This document shows, one piece after another, positions 26,701-41,754 of a stretch of DNA of 64,000 bases; position 1 is the first letter of the stretch; the number at the start of each line of letters is the position of its first letter. Where the stretch lies: positions 434,001-498,000 of the forward strand of contig NW_027480568.1 of NCBI RefSeq assembly GCF_051401765.1, in the 5' to 3' direction. The position numbers and the translations under genes are program-made. Source of the stretch: Calliopsis andreniformis (taxonomy: Eukaryota > Arthropoda > Insecta > Hymenoptera > Andrenidae). The notes under the pieces are model-generated. The model ran no database searches, was not told where the DNA came from, and worked only from the letters and a program-made list of their open reading frames with translations.

Positions 26701-29700
26701 TGAGAATTGAGGATTGAGTTTTGAGGATTGAGGATTGAAGATTGAGTATTGAGGATTGAAGGTTGAGCATTGAGGATTGAGGACAGAGGATTGAGGATTG
26801 AAGATTGAGTACTGAGGATTGAAGATTGACGATTGAGGATTGAGGATTGAGGATTGAGGATAGAGGATTGAGGATTGAGGATTGAAGATTGAGTATTGAG
26901 GATTGAAGATTGGCGATCGAGTAATGAGAATTGAGGATTGAGTATTGAGGATTGAGGATTGAAGATTGAGTATTGAGGATTGAAGGTTGAGGATTGTGGA
27001 TTGAGGATTGAGGATTGAGGATTGAAAATTGAGGATTGGGGACTGAATGTTGAGGGTTGAATGATGAGAATTGATGTTTGTGGATAGAGATTTGAAGATT
27101 GCAGGTTGAGTATTGAGTATTGAAAACTGTGAAATCATGGTATTCTATTGAGGATTGAGGATGGACCACTGACTGTTGAGGACTGAGGGCTGAAGATTGA
27201 GGATTCAGGATTGAGGATTCAGGATTGAGGTTTGAGGACTGAGGATTGAGGATTGAGGATTGAGGATTGAGGATTGAGGATTGAGGATTGAAGACTGAGG
27301 ATCGGGTATTGATGATTGAACATTGAGGATTGAGGATTGAGGATTGAGGATTGAGGATTGAGGATTGAGGATTGAAGGTTGAATATTGATGAATGAAGAT
27401 TGAGGATTGAGGATTGAAGGTCGTGGATTGAGGACGAGGACTGAGGGTTGAGTATTGATACTTGAGGCCTGAGGATTGAGGATTGAGGATTGCGAATTGA
27501 GGATTGAGGATTTAAGATTGAGGATTGGGTATTGAGGATTGAAGATTGAGCATTGAGGATTGAGGACAGAGGATTGAGGATTGAAGACTGAGTATTGAGG
27601 ATTGAAGATTGACGATTGAGGATTGGGTATTGAGGATTGAAGATTGAGCATTGAGGATTGAGGACAGAGGATTGAGGATTGAAGATTGAGTATTGAGGAT
27701 TGAAGATTGACGATTGAGGATTGCGGATTGAGGATTGAGGGTAGAGGATTGAGGATTGAGGATTGAAGATTGAGTATTGAGGATTGAAGATTGAGGATCG
27801 AGGATTGAGGATTCAGGATTGAGGATTGAAGATTGAGTACTGAAGATTGAAGATTGAGGATTGAGGATTGAGGATTGAGGATTGAGGATTGAGGATTGAG
27901 GATTGAAGATTGAGTATTGAGGATTGAAGATTGACGATTGAGGATTGGGTATTGAGGATTGAAGATTGAGCATTGAGGATTGAGGACAGAGGATTGAGGA
28001 TTGAAGATTGAGTATTGAGGATTGAAGATTGACGATTGAGGATTGCGGATTGAGGATTGAGGGTAGAGGATTGAGGATTGAGGATTGAAGATTGAGTATT
28101 GAGGATTGAAGATTGAGGATCGAGGATTGAGGATTCAGGATTGAGGATTGAAGATTGAGTACTGAAGATTGAAGATTGAGGATTGAGGATTGAGGATTGA
28201 GGATTGAGGATTGAGGATTGAGGATTGAGGATTGAAGATTGAGTATTGGGGATTGAAGATTGAGGATTGAGGATTGAGGATTGAGGATTGAGGATTGAAG
28301 ATTGAGTACTGAGGATTGAAGATTGACGATTGAGGATTGAGGATTGAGGATTGAGGATAGAGGATTGAGGATTGAGGATTGAAGATTGAGTATTGAGGAT
28401 TGAAGATTGAGGATTGAGGATTGAGGATTCAGGATTGAGGATTGAAGATTGAGTACTGAAGATTGAAGATTGAGGATTGAGGATTGAGGATTGAGGATTG
28501 AGGATTGAGGATTGAGGATTGAAGATTGAGTACAGAGGATTGAAGATTAAGATTGAGGATTGAGGATTGAGGACTGAGGATTGAGGATTGAGGATTGAAG
28601 GTTCAGTATTGAGGATTGAAGATTGAGAATTGAGGATTGAGGATTGAACATTGAGGACTGAGTGTTGAGGGTTGAGTGATGAGAATTGATGTTTGTGGAT
28701 AGAGATTTGAAGATTGCAGATTGAGTATTGAGTATTGAAAACTGTGAATTGAGTATATTCTATTGAGGATGGAGGACTGACAACTGATTGTTGAGGACTG
28801 AGGGCTGAAGATTGAGGGTTCCGGATTGAGGATTCAGAATTGAAATTTGAGGACTGAGCATTGAGGATTGAAGATTGAGTATTGAGGATTGAAGATTGAG
28901 AACTGAGGATTGAGAATTGAGGATTGAGGATGAGGGCTGAGGGTTGAGGATTGAGGTTTGAGGACCGAGGTCTGAGGATTGAGGATTGAGAATTGAGGAT
29001 TGAGGATTGAGGGTTGAAGACTGAGGATTGGGTATTGAGGATTGAAGAATGAGGATTGAGGATTGAGGATTGAGTATTGAGGATTGAAGATTGACGATCG
29101 AGTATTGAGAATTGAGGATTGAGTATTGAGGATTGAGGATTGAAGATTGAGTATTGAGGATTGAAGGTTGAGGATTGTGGATTGAGGATTGAGGATTGAG
29201 GAATGAAAATTGAGGATTGGGGACTGAATGTTGAGGGTTGAATGATGAGAATTGATGTTTGTGGATAGAGATTTGAAGATTGCAGGTTGAGTATTGAGTA
29301 TTGAAAACTGTGAAATCATGGTATTCTATTGAGGATTGAGGATGGACCACTGACAGTTGAGGACTGAGGGCTGAAGATTGAGGATTCAGGATTGAGGATT
29401 CAGGATTGAGGTTTGAGGACTGAGGATTGAGGATTGAGGATTGAAGATTGAGTACTGAGGATTGAAGATTAAGATTGAGGATTGAGGATTGAGGACTGAG
29501 GATTGAGGATTGAGGATTGAAGGTTCAGAATTGAGGATTGAAGATTGAGAATTGAGGATTGAGGATTGAACATTGAGGACTGAGTGTTGAGGGTTGAGTG
29601 ATGAGAATTGATGTTTGTCGATAGAGGTTTGAAGATTGCAGATTGAGTATGGAGTATTGAAAACTGTGAATTGAGTATATTCTATTGAGGATTGTGGATT

Positions 29701-32700
29701 GACAACTGATTGTTGAGGACTGAGGGCTGAAGATTGAGGGTTCCGGATTGAGGATTCAGAATTGAAATTTGAGGACTGAGCATTGAGGATTGAAGATTGA
29801 GTATTGAGGATTGAAGATTGAGAATTGAGGATTGAGGATTGAGGACTGAGGATGAGGGCTGAGGGTTGAGGATTGAGGTTTGAGGACCGAGGACTGAGGA
29901 TTGACGATTGAGAATTGAGGATTGAGGATTGAGGGTTGAAGACTGAGGATTGGGTATTGAGGATTGAAGAATGAGGATTGAGGATTGAGGATTGAGTATT
30001 GAGGATTGAAGATTGACGATCGAGTAATGAGAATTGAGGATTGAGTATTGAGGATTGAGGATTGAAGATTGAGTATTGAGGATTGAAGGTTGAGGATTGT
30101 GGATTGAGGATTGAGGATTGAGGATTGAAAATTGAGGATTGGGGACTGAATGTTGAGGGTTGAATGATGAGAATTGATGTTTGTGGATAGAGATTTGAAG
30201 ATTGCAGGTTGAGTATTGAGTATAGAAAACTGTGAAATCATGGTATTCTATTGAGGATTGAGGATGGACCACTGACTGTTGAGGACTGAGGGCTGAAGAT
30301 TGAGGATTCAGGATTGAGGATTCAGGATTGAGGTTTGAGGACTGAGGATTGAGGATTGAGGATTGAGGATTGAGGATTGAGGATTGAGGATTGAAGACTG
30401 AGGATCGGGTATTGATGATTGAACATTGAGGATTGAGGATTGAGGATTGAGGATTGAAGGTTGAATATTGATGAATGAAGATTGAGGATTGAGGATTGAA
30501 GGTCGTGGATTGAGGACGAGGACTGAGGGTTGAGTATTGATACTTGAGGCCTGAGGATTGAGGATTGAGGATTGCGAATTGAGGATTGAGGATTTAAGAT
30601 TGAGGATTGGGTATTGAGGATTGAAGATTGAGCATTGAGGATTGAGGACAGAGGATTGAGGATTGAAGATTGAGTATTGAGGATTGAAGATTGACGATTG
30701 AGGATTGGGTATTGAGGATTGAAGATTGAGCATTGAGGATTGAGGACAGAGGATTGAGGATTGAAGATTGAGTATTGAGGATTGAAGATTGACGATTGAG
30801 GATTGAGGATTGAGGATTGAGGGTAGAGGATTGAAGATTGAGGATTGAAGATTGAGTATTGAGGATTGAAGATTGAGGATCGAGGATTGAGGATTCAGGA
30901 TTGAGGATTGAAGATTGAGTACTGAAGATTGAAGATTGAGGATTGAGGATTGAGGATTGAGGATTGAGGATTGAGGATTGAGGATTGAGGATTGAAGATT
31001 GAGTATTGGGGATTGAAGATTGAGGATTGAGGATTGAGGATTGAGGATTGAGGATTGAAGATTGAGTACTGAGGATTGAAGATTGACGATTGAGGATTGA
31101 GGATTGAGGATTGAGGATAGAGGATTGAGGATTGAGGATTGAAGATTGAGTATTGAGGATTGAAGATTGAGGTTGGAGGATTGAGGATTCAGGATTGAGG
31201 ATTGAAGATTGAGTACTGAAGATTGAAGATTGAGGGTTGAGGATTGAGGATTGAGGATTGAGGATTGAGGATTGAGGATTGAAGATTGAGTACAGAGGAT
31301 TGAAGATTAAGATTGAGGATTGAGGATTGAGGACTGAGGATTGAGGATTGAGGATTGAAGGTTCAGTATTGAGGATTGAAGATTGAGAATTGAGGATTGA
31401 GGATTGAACATTGAGGACTGAGTGTTGAGGGTTGAGTGATGAGAATTGATGTTTGTGGATAGAGATTTGAAGATTGCAGATTGAGTATTGAGTATTGAAA
31501 ACTGTGAATTGAGTATATTCTATTGAGGATTGAGGATTGACAACTGATTGTTGAGGACTGAGGGCTGAAGATTGAGGGTTCCGGATTGAGGATTCAGAAT
31601 TGAAATTTGAGGTCTGAGCATTGAGGATTGAAGATTGAATATTGAGGATTGAAGATTGAGAATTGAGGATTGAGAATTGAGGATTGAGGATTGAGGGTTG
31701 AAGACTGAGGATTGGGTATTGAGGATTGAAGAATGAGGATTGAGGATTGAGGATTGAGTATTGAGGATTGAAGATTGACGATCGAGTATTGAGAATTGAG
31801 GATTGAGTATTGAGGATTGAGGATTGAAGATTGAGTATTGAGGATTGAAGGTTGAGGATTGTGGATTGAGGATTGAGGATTGAGGATTGAAAATTGAGGA
31901 TTGGGGACTGAATGTTGAGGGTTGAATGATGAGAATTGATGTTTGTGGATAGAGATTTGAAGATTGCAGGTTGAGTATTCAGTATTGAAAACTGTGAAAT
32001 CATGGTATTCTATTGAGGATTGAGGATGGACCACTGACAGTTGAGGACTGAGGGCTGAAGATTGAGGATTCAGGATTGAGGATTCAGGATTGAGGTTTGA
32101 GGACTGAGGATTGAGGATTGAGGATTGAAGATTGAGTACTGAGGATTGAAGATTAAGATTGAGGATTGTGGATTGAGGACTGAGGATTGAGGATTGAGGA
32201 TTGAAGGTTCAGAATTGAGGATTGAAGATTGAGAATTGAGGATTGAGGATTGAACATTGAGGACTGAGTGTTGAGGGTTGAGTGATGAGAATTGATGTTT
32301 GTCGATAGAGGTTTGAAGATTGCAGATTGAGTATGGAGTATTGAAAACTGTGAATTGAGTATATTCTATTGAGGATTGTGTATTGACAACTGATTGTTGA
32401 GGACTGAGGGCTGAAGATTGAGGGTTCCGGATTGAGGATTCAGAATTGAAATTTGAGGACTGAGCATTGAGGATTGAAGATTGAGTATGGAGGATTGAAG
32501 ATTGAGAATTGAGGATTGAGGATTGAGGATTGAGGATGAGGGCTGAGGGTTGAGGATTGAGGTTTGAGGACCGAGGACTGAGGATTGACGATTGAGAATT
32601 GAGGATTGAGGATTGAGGGTTGAAGACTGAGGATTGGGTATTGAGGATTGAAGAATGAGGATTGAGGATTGAGGATTGAGGATTGAGGATTGAGGATTGA

Positions 32701-35700
32701 AGATTGACGATCGAGTAATGAGAATTGAGGATTGAGTATTGAGGATTGAGGATTGAAGATTGAGTATTGAGGATTCAGGATTGAGGTTTGAGGACTGAGG
32801 ATTGAGGATTGAGGATTGAGGATTGAGGATTGAACATTGAGGACTGAGTGTTGAGGGTTGAGTGATGAGAATTGATGTTTGTCGATAGAGGTTTGAAGAT
32901 TGCAGATTGAGTATTCAGTATTGAAAACTGTGAAATCATGGTATTCTATTGAGGATTGAGGATGGACCACTGACAGTTGAGGACTGAGGGCTGAAGATTG
33001 AGGATTCAGGATTGAGGATTCAGGATTGAGGTTTGAGGACTGAGGATTGAGGATTGAGGATTGAAGATTGAGTACTGAGGATTGAAGATTAAGATTGAGG
33101 ATTGAGGATTGAGGACTGAGGATTGAGGATTGAGGATTGAAGGTTCAGAATTGAGGATTGAAGATTGAGAATTGAGGATTGAGGATTGAACATTGAGGAC
33201 TGAGTGTTGAGGGTTGAGTGATGAGAATTGATGTTTGTCGATAGAGGTTTGAAGATTGCAGATTGAGTATGGAGTATTGAAAACTGTGAATTGAGTATAT
33301 TCTATTGAGGATTGTGTATTGACAACTGATTGTTGAGGACTGAGGGCTGAAGATTGAGGGTTCCGGATTGAGGATTCAGAATTGAAATTTGAGGACTGAG
33401 CATTGAGGATTGAAGATTGAGTATGGAGGATTGAAGATTGAGAATTGAGGATTGAGGATTGAGGATTGAGGATGAGGGCTGAGGGTTGAGGATTGAGGTT
33501 TGAGGACCGAGGACTGAGGATTGACGATTGAGAATTGAGGATTGAGGATTGAGGGTTGAAGACTGAGGATTGGGTATTGAGGATTGAAGAATGAGGATTG
33601 AGGATTGAGGATTGAGTATTGAGGATTGAAGATTGACGATCGAGTAATGAGAATTGAGGATTGAGTATTGAGGATTGAGGATTGAAGATTGAGTATTGAG
33701 GATTCAGGATTGAGGTTTGAGGACTGAGGATTGAGGATTGAGGATTGAGGATTGAGGATTGAGGATTGAAGATTGAGGATTGAAGACTGAGGATCGGGTA
33801 TTGATGATTGAACATTGAGGATTGAGGATTGAGGATTGAGGATTGAGGATTGAGGATTGAAGGTTGAATATTGATGAATGAAGATTGAGGATTGAGGATT
33901 GAAGGTCGTGGATTGAGGACGAGGACTGAGGGTTGAGTATTGATACTTGAGGCCTGAGGATTGAGGATTGAGGATTGCGAATTGAGGATTGAGGGTTTAA
34001 GATTGAGGATTGGGTATTGAGGATTGAAGATTGAGCATTGAGGATTGAGGACAGAGGATTGAGGATTGAAGATTGAGTATTGAGGATTGAAGATTGACGA
34101 TTGAGGATTGGGTATTGAGGATTGAAGATTGAGCATTGAGGATTGAGGACAGAGGATTGAGGATTGAAGATTGAGTATTGAGGATTGAAGATTGACGATT
34201 GAGGATTGAGGATTGAGGATTGAGGATTGAGGATTGAGGATTGAAGATCGAGTATTGGGGATTGAAGATTGAGGATTGAGGATTGAAGATTGAGTATTGA
34301 GGATTGAAGGTTGAGGATTGTGGATTGAGGATTGAGGATTGAGGATTGAAAATTGAGGATTGGGGACTGAATGTTGAGGGTTGAATGATGAGAATTGATG
34401 TTTGTGGATAGAGATTTGAAGATTGCAGGTTGAGTATTGAGTATTGAAAACTGTGAAATCATGGTATTCTGTTGAGGATTGAGGATGGACCACTGACTGT
34501 TGAGGACTGAGGGCTGAAGATTGAGGATTCAGGATTGAGGATTCAGGATTGAGGTTTGAGGACTGAGGATTGAGGATTGAGGATTGAGGATTGAGGATTG
34601 AGGATTGAGGATTGAGGATTGAAGACTGAGGATCGGGTATTGATGATTGAACATTGAGGATTGAGGATTGAGGATTGAGGATTGAGGATTGAGGATTGAA
34701 GGTTGAATATTGATGAATGAAGATTGAGGATTGAGGATTGAAGGTCGTGGATTGAGGACGAGGACTGAGGGTTGAGTATTGATACTTGAGGCCTGAGGAT
34801 TGAGGATTGAGGATTGCGAATTGAGGATTGAGGATTTAAGATTGAGGATTGGGTATTGAGGATTGAAGATTGAGCATTGAGGATTGAGGACAGAGGATTG
34901 AGGATTGAAGATTGAGTATTGAGGATTGAAGATTGACGATTGAGGATTGGGTATTGAGGATTGAAGATTGAGCATTGAGGATTGAGGACAGAGGATTGAG
35001 GATTGAAGATTGAGTATTGAGGATTGAAGATTGACGATTGAGGATTGAGGATTGAGGATTGAGGATTGAGGATTGAGGATTGAAGATTGAGTATTGGGGA
35101 TTGAAGATTGAGGATTGAGGATTGAGGATTGAGGATTGAGGATTGAAGATTGAGTACTGAGGATTGAAGATTGACGATTGAGGATTGAGGATTGAGGATT
35201 GAGGATAGAGGATTGAGGATTGAGGATTGAAGATTGAGTATTGAGGATTGAAGATTGAGGATTGAGGATTGAGGATTGAGGATTGAGGATTGAAGATTGA
35301 GTACTGAAGATTGAAGATTGAGGATTGAGGATTGAGGATTGAACATTGAGGACTGAGTGTTGAGGGTTGAGTGATGAGAATTGATGTTTGTGGATAGAGA
35401 TTTGAAGATTGCAGATTGAGTATTGAGTATTGAAAACTGTGAATTGAGTATATTCTATTGAGGATTGAGGATTGACAACTGATTGTTGAGGACTGAGGGC
35501 TGAAGATTGAGGGTTCCGGATTGAGGATTCAGAATTGAAATTTGAGGTCTGAGCATTGAGGATTGAAGATTGAATATTGAGGATTGAAGATTGAGAATTG
35601 AGGATTGAGAATTGAGGATTGAGGATTGAGGGTTGAAGACTGAGGATTGGGTATTGAGGATTGAAGAATGAGGATTGAGGATTGAGGATTGAGTATTGAG

Positions 35701-36151
35701 GATTGAAGATTGACGATCGAGTATTGAGAATTGAGGATTGAGTATTGAGGATTGAGGATTGAAGATTGAGTATTGAGGATTGAAGGTTGAGGATTGTGGA
35801 TTGAGGATTGAGGATTGAGGATTGAAAATTGAGGATTGGGGACTGAATGTTGAGGGTTGAATGATGAGAATTGATGTTTGTGGATAGAGATTTGAAGATT
35901 GCAGGTTGAGTATTCAGTATTGAAAACTGTGAAATCATGGTATTCTATTGAGGATTGAGGATGGACCACTGACAGTTGAGGACTGAGGGCTGAAGATTGA
36001 GGATTCAGGATTGAGGATTCAGGATTGAGGTTTGAGGACTGAGGATTGAGGATTGAGGATTGAAGATTGAGTACTGAGGATTGAAGATTAAGATTGAGGA
36101 TTGTGGATTGAGGACTGAGGATTGAGGATTGAGGATTGAAGGTTCAGAATT

Positions 36152-39100
36152 GAGGATTGAAGATTGAGAATTGAGGATTGAGGATTGAACATTGAGGACT
36201 GAGTGTTGAGGGTTGAGTGATGAGAATTGATGTTTGTCGATAGAGGTTTGAAGATTGCAGATTGAGTATGGAGTATTGAAAACTGTGAATTGAGTATATT
36301 CTATTGAGGATTGTGTATTGACAACTGATTGTTGAGGACTGAGGGCTGAAGATTGAGGGTTCCGGATTGAGGATTCAGAATTGAAATTTGAGGACTGAGC
36401 ATTGAGGATTGAAGATTGAGTATGGAGGATTGAAGATTGAGAATTGAGGATTGAGGATTGAGGATTGAGGATGAGGGCTGAGGGTTGAGGATTGAGGTTT
36501 GAGGACCGAGGACTGAGGATTGACGATTGAGAATTGAGGATTGAGGATTGAGGGTTGAAGACTGAGGATTGGGTATTGAGGATTGAAGAATGAGGATTGA
36601 GGATTGAGGATTGAGGATTGAGGATTGAGGATTGAAGATTGACGATCGAGTAATGAGAATTGAGGATTGAGTATTGAGGATTGAGGATTGAAGATTGAGT
36701 ATTGAGGATTCAGGATTGAGGTTTGAGGACTGAGGATTGAGGATTGAGGATTGAGGATTGAGGATTGAGGATTGAAGATTGAGGATTGAAGACTGAGGAT
36801 CGGGTATTGATGATTGAACATTGAGGATTGAGGATTGAGGATTGAGGATTGAGGATTGAGGATTGAAGGTTGAATATTGATGAATGAAGATTGAGGATTG
36901 AGGATTGAAGGTCGTAGATTGAGGACGAGGACTGAGGGTTGAGTATTGATACTTGAGGCCTGAGGATTGAGGATTGAGGATTGCGAATTGAGGATTGAGG
37001 GTTTAAGATTGAGGATTGGGTATTGAGGATTGAAGATTGAGCATTGAGGATTGAGGACAGAGGATTGAGGATTGAAGATTGAGTATTGAGGATTGAAGAT
37101 TGACGATTGAGGATTGGGTATTGAGGATTGAAGATTGAGCATTGAGGATTGAGGACAGAGGATTGAGGATTGAAGATTGAGTATTGAGGATTGAAGATTG
37201 ACGATTGAGGATTGAGGATTGAGGATTGAGGATTGAGGATTGAGGATTGAAGATCGAGTATTGGGGATTGAAGATTGAGGATTGAGGATTGAAGATTGAG
37301 TATTGAGGATTGAAGGTTGAGGATTGTGGATTGAGGATTGAGGATTGAGGATTGAAAATTGAGGATTGGGGACTGAATGTTGAGGGTTGAATGATGAGAA
37401 TTGATGTTTGTGGATAGAGATTTGAAGATTGCTGGTTGAGTATTGAGTATTGAAAACTGTGAAATCATGGTATTCTATTGAGGATTGAGGATGGACCACT
37501 GACTGTTGAGGACTGAGGGCTGAAGATTGAGGATTCAGGATTGAGGATTCAGGATTGAGGTTTGAGGACTGAGGATTGAGGATTGAGGATTGAGGATTGA
37601 GGATTGAGGATTGAGGATTGAGGATTGAAGACTGAGGATCGGGTATTGATGATTGAACATTGAGGATTGAGGATTGAGGATTGAGGATTGAGGATTGAGG
37701 ATTGAAGGTTGAATATTGATGAATGAAGATTGAGGATTGAGGATTGAAGGTCGTGGATTGAGGACGAGGACTGAGGGTTGAGTATTGATACTTGAGGCCT
37801 GAGGATTGAGGATTGAGGATTGCGAATTGAGGATTGAGGATTTAAGATTGAGGATTGGGTATTGAGGATTGAAGATTGAGCATTGAGGATTGAGGACAGA
37901 GGATTGAGGATTGAAGATTGAGTATTGAGGATTGAAGATTGACGATTGAGGATTGGGTATTGAGGATTGAAGATTGAGCATTGAGGATTGAGGACAGAGG
38001 ATTGAGGATTGAAGATTGAGTATTGAGGATTGAAGATTGACGATTGAGGATTGAGGATTGAGGATTGAGGATTGAGGATTGAGGATTGAAGATTGAGTAT
38101 TGGGGATTGAAGATTGAGGATTGAGGATTGAGGATTGAGGATTGAGGATTGAAGATTGAGTACTGAGGATTGAAGATTGACGATTGAGGATTGAGGATTG
38201 AGGATTGAGGATACAGGATTGAGGATTGAGGATTGAAGATTGAGTATTGAGGATTGAAGATTGAGGATTGAGGATTGAGGATTGAGGATTGAGGATTGGG
38301 GACTGAATGTTGAGGGTTGAATGATGAGAATTGATGTTTGTGGATAGAGATTTGAAGATTGCAGGTTGAGTATTCAGTATTGAAAACTGTGAAATCATGG
38401 TATTCTATTGAGGATTGAGGATGGACCACTGACAGTTGAGGACTGAGGGCTGAAGATTGAGGATTCAGGATTGAGGATTCAGGATTGAGGTTTGAGGACT
38501 GAGGATTGAGGATTGAGGATTGAAGATTGAGTACTGAGGATTGAAGATTAAGATTGAGGATTGAGGATTGAGGACTGAGGATTGAGGATTGAGGATTGAA
38601 GGTTCAGAATTGAGGATTGAAGATTGAGAATTGAGGATTGAGGATTGAACATTGAGGACTGAGTGTTGAGGGTTGAGTGATGAGAATTGATGTTTGTCGA
38701 TAGAGGTTTGAAGATTGCAGATTGAGTATGGAGTATTGAAAACTGTGAATTGAGTATATTCTATTGAGGATTGTGTATTGACAACTGATTGTTGAGGACT
38801 GAGGGCTGAAGATTGAGGGTTCCGGATTGAGGATTCAGAATTGAAATTTGAGGACTGAGCATTGAGGATTGAAGATTGAGTATGGAGGATTGAAGATTGA
38901 GAATTGAGGATTGAGGATTGAGGATTGAGGATGAGGGCTGAGGGTTGAGGATTGAGGTTTGAGGACCGAGGACTGAGGATTGACGATTGAGAATTGAGGA
39001 TTGAGGATTGAGGGTTGAAGACTGAGGATTGGGTATTGAGGATTGAAGAATGAGGATTGAGGATTGAGGATTGAGTATTGAGGATTGAAGATTGACGATC

Positions 39101-41008
39101 GAGTAATGAGAATTGAGGATTGAGTATTGAGGATTGAGGATTGAAGATTGAGTATTGAGGATTCAGGATTGAGGTTTGAGGACTGAGGATTGAGGATTGA
39201 GGATTGAGGATTGAGGATTGAGGATTGAAGATTGAGGATTGAAGACTGAGGATCGGGTATTGATGATTGAACATTGAGGATTGAGGATTGAGGATTGAGG
39301 ATTGAGGATTGAGGATTGAAGGTTGAATATTGATGAATGAAGATTGAGGATTGAGGATTGAAGGTCGTGGATTGAGGACGAGGACTGAGGGTTGAGTATT
39401 GATACTTGAGGCCTGAGGATTGAGGATTGAGGATTGCGAATTGAGGATTGAGGGTTTAAGATTGAGGATTGGGTATTGAGGATTGAAGATTGAGCATTGA
39501 GGATTGAGGACAGAGGATTGAGGATTGAAGATTGAGTATTGAGGATTGAAGATTGACGATTGAGGATTGGGTATTGAGGATTGAAGATTGAGCATTGAGG
39601 ATTGAGGACAGAGGATTGAGGATTGAAGATTGAGTATTGAGGATTGAAGATTGACGATTGAGGATTGAGGATTGAGGATTGAGGATTGAGGATTGAGGAT
39701 TGAAGATCGAGTATTGGGGATTGAAGATTGAGGATTGAGGATTGAAGATTGCGTATTGAGGATTGAAGGTTGAGGATTGTGGATTGAGGATTGAGGATTG
39801 AGGATTGAAAATTGAGGATTGGGGACTGAATGTTGAGGGTTGAATGATGAGAATTGATGTTTGTGGATAGAGATTTGAAGATTGCAGGTTGAGTATTGAG
39901 TATTGAAAACTGTGAAATCATGGTATTCTATTGAGGATTGAGGATGGACCACTGACTGTTGAGGACTGAGGGCTGAAGATTGAGGATTCAGGATTGAGGA
40001 TTCAGGATTGAGGTTTGAGGACTGAGGATTGAGGATTGAGGATTGAGGATTGAGGATTGAGGATTGAGGATTGAGGATTGAAGACTGAGGATCGGGTATT
40101 GATGATTGAACATTGAGGATTGAGGATTGAGGATTGAGGATTGAGGATTGAGGATTGAAGGTTGAATATTGATGAATGAAGATTGAGGATTGAGGATTGA
40201 AGGTCGTGGATTGAGGACGAGGACTGAGGGTTGAGTATTGATACTTGAGGCCTGAGGATTGAGGATTGAGGATTGCGAATTGAGGATTGAGGATTTAAGA
40301 TTGAGGATTGGGTATTGAGGATTGAAGATTGAGCATTGAGGATTGAGGACAGAGGATTGAGGATTGAAGATTGAGTATTGAGGATTGAAGATTGACGATT
40401 GAGGATTGGGTATTGAGGATTGAAGATTGAGCATTGAGGATTGAGGACAGAGGATTGAGGATTGAAGATTGAGTATTGAGGATTGAAGATTGACGATTGA
40501 GGATTGAGGATTGAGGATTGAGGATTGAGGATTGAGGATTGAAGATTGAGTATTGGGGATTGAAGATTGAGGATTGAGGATTGAGGATTGAGGATTGAGG
40601 ATTGAAGATTGAGTACTGAGGATTGAAGATTGACGATTGAGGATTGAGGATTGAGGATTGAGGATAGAGGATTGAGGATTGAGGATTGAAGATTGAGTAT
40701 TGAGGATTGAAGATTGAGGATTGAGGATTGAGGATTGAGGATTGAGGATTGAAGATTGAGTACTGAAGATTGAAGATTGAGGATTGAGGATTGAGGATTG
40801 AGGATTGAGGATTGAGGATTGAGGATTGAGCATTGAAGATTGAGTATTGGGGATTGAAGATTGAGGATTGAGGATTGAGGATTGAGGATTGAGGATAGAG
40901 GATTGAGGATTGAGGATTGAAGATTGAGTATTGAGGATTGAGGATTGAGGATCGAGGATTGAGGATTCAGGATTGAGGATTGAAGATTGAGTACTGAAGA
41001 TTGAAGAC
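36152..41008. repeat. 4.86-kb source segment of a 6,816-bp-offset copy
   Basis: Heptamer order from about 36,152 to 41,008 recurs at 42,968-47,824. Anchors match at plus 6,816 (36279 to 43095, 37453 to 44269, 38383 to 45199, 38739 to 45555, 39906 to 46722). The match ends where this copy reads GAAGACT then GAGGATT and the other GAAGATT then GAGTATT. Differences noticed inside it are the private A at 36916 and GCGTATT at 39751. Confidence 0.82.
36279..38738. repeat. 2,460-bp cassette, copy 2 of 5
   Basis: A2-to-A2 unit carried inside copy 2 of the 17.9-kb block. It has the GCTGGTT marker near 37,430 and GATACAG near 38,210. It alone carries A at 36916, changing the GTGGATT heptamer of the C box to GTAGATT. 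Confidence 0.85.
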
Positions 41009-41754
41009 TGAGGATTGAGGATTGAGGATTGAGGATTGAGGATTGAGGATTGAGGATTGAGGATTGAAGATTGAGTATTGGGGATTGAAGATTGAGGATT
41101 GAGGATTGAGGATTGAGGATTGAGGATTGAAGATTGAGTACTGAGGATTGAAGATTGACGATTGAGGATTGAGGATTGAGGATTGAGGATAGAGGATTGA
41201 GGATTGAGGATTGAAGATTGAGAATTGAGGATTGAGGATTGAACATTGAGGACTGAGTGTTGAGGGTTGAGTGATGAGAATTGATGTTTGTCGATAGAGG
41301 TTTGAAGATTGCAGATTGAGTATGGAGTATTGAAAACTGTGAATTGAGTATATTCTATTGAGGATTGTGTATTGACAACTGATTGTTGAGGACTGAGGGC
41401 TGAAGATTGAGGGTTCCGGATTGAGGATTCAGAATTGAAATTTGAGGACTGAGCATTGAGGATTGAAGATTGAGTATGGAGGATTGAAGATTGAGAATTG
41501 AGGATTGAGGATTGAGGATTGAGGATGAGGGCTGAGGGTTGAGGATTGAGGTTTGAGGACCGAGGACTGAGGATTGACGATTGAGAATTGAGGATTGAGG
41601 ATTGAGGGTTGAAGACTGAGGATTGGGTATTGAGGATTGAAGAATGAGGATTGAGGATTGAGGATTGAGGATTGAGGATTGAGGATTGAAGATTGACGAT
41701 CGAGTAATGAGAATTGAGGATTGAGTATTGAGGATTGAGGATTGAAGATTGAGT
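39993..41754. repeat. 1,762-bp tandem unit, copy 1
   Basis: Matching at offset 1,762 begins at 39,993, just after a G/T difference at 39992/41754. It runs through this unit and the next and about 550 bp beyond. The unit contains a C box (40247), a long stretch of plain and GAAGATT/GAGTATT heptamers, and the A2 landmark at 41333. Confidence 0.83.

Larger units (their letters stand above)
23779..41666. repeat. 17.9-kb block, copy 2 of the 18,852-bp duplication
   Basis: This is a near-identical direct copy of 4,927-22,814. Landmark anchors follow exactly at plus 18,852, for example 5405 to 24257 and 22481 to 41333. The only substitution I noticed is A at 36916 for G at 18064; my comparison was by eye and not exhaustive. 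Its last 3.4 kb (38,231-41,666) are also the start of the 9,584-bp tandem block, so the two events overlap. Such similarity over 17.9 kb means a very recent event, active homogenisation, or an assembly duplication. Confidence 0.9.
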
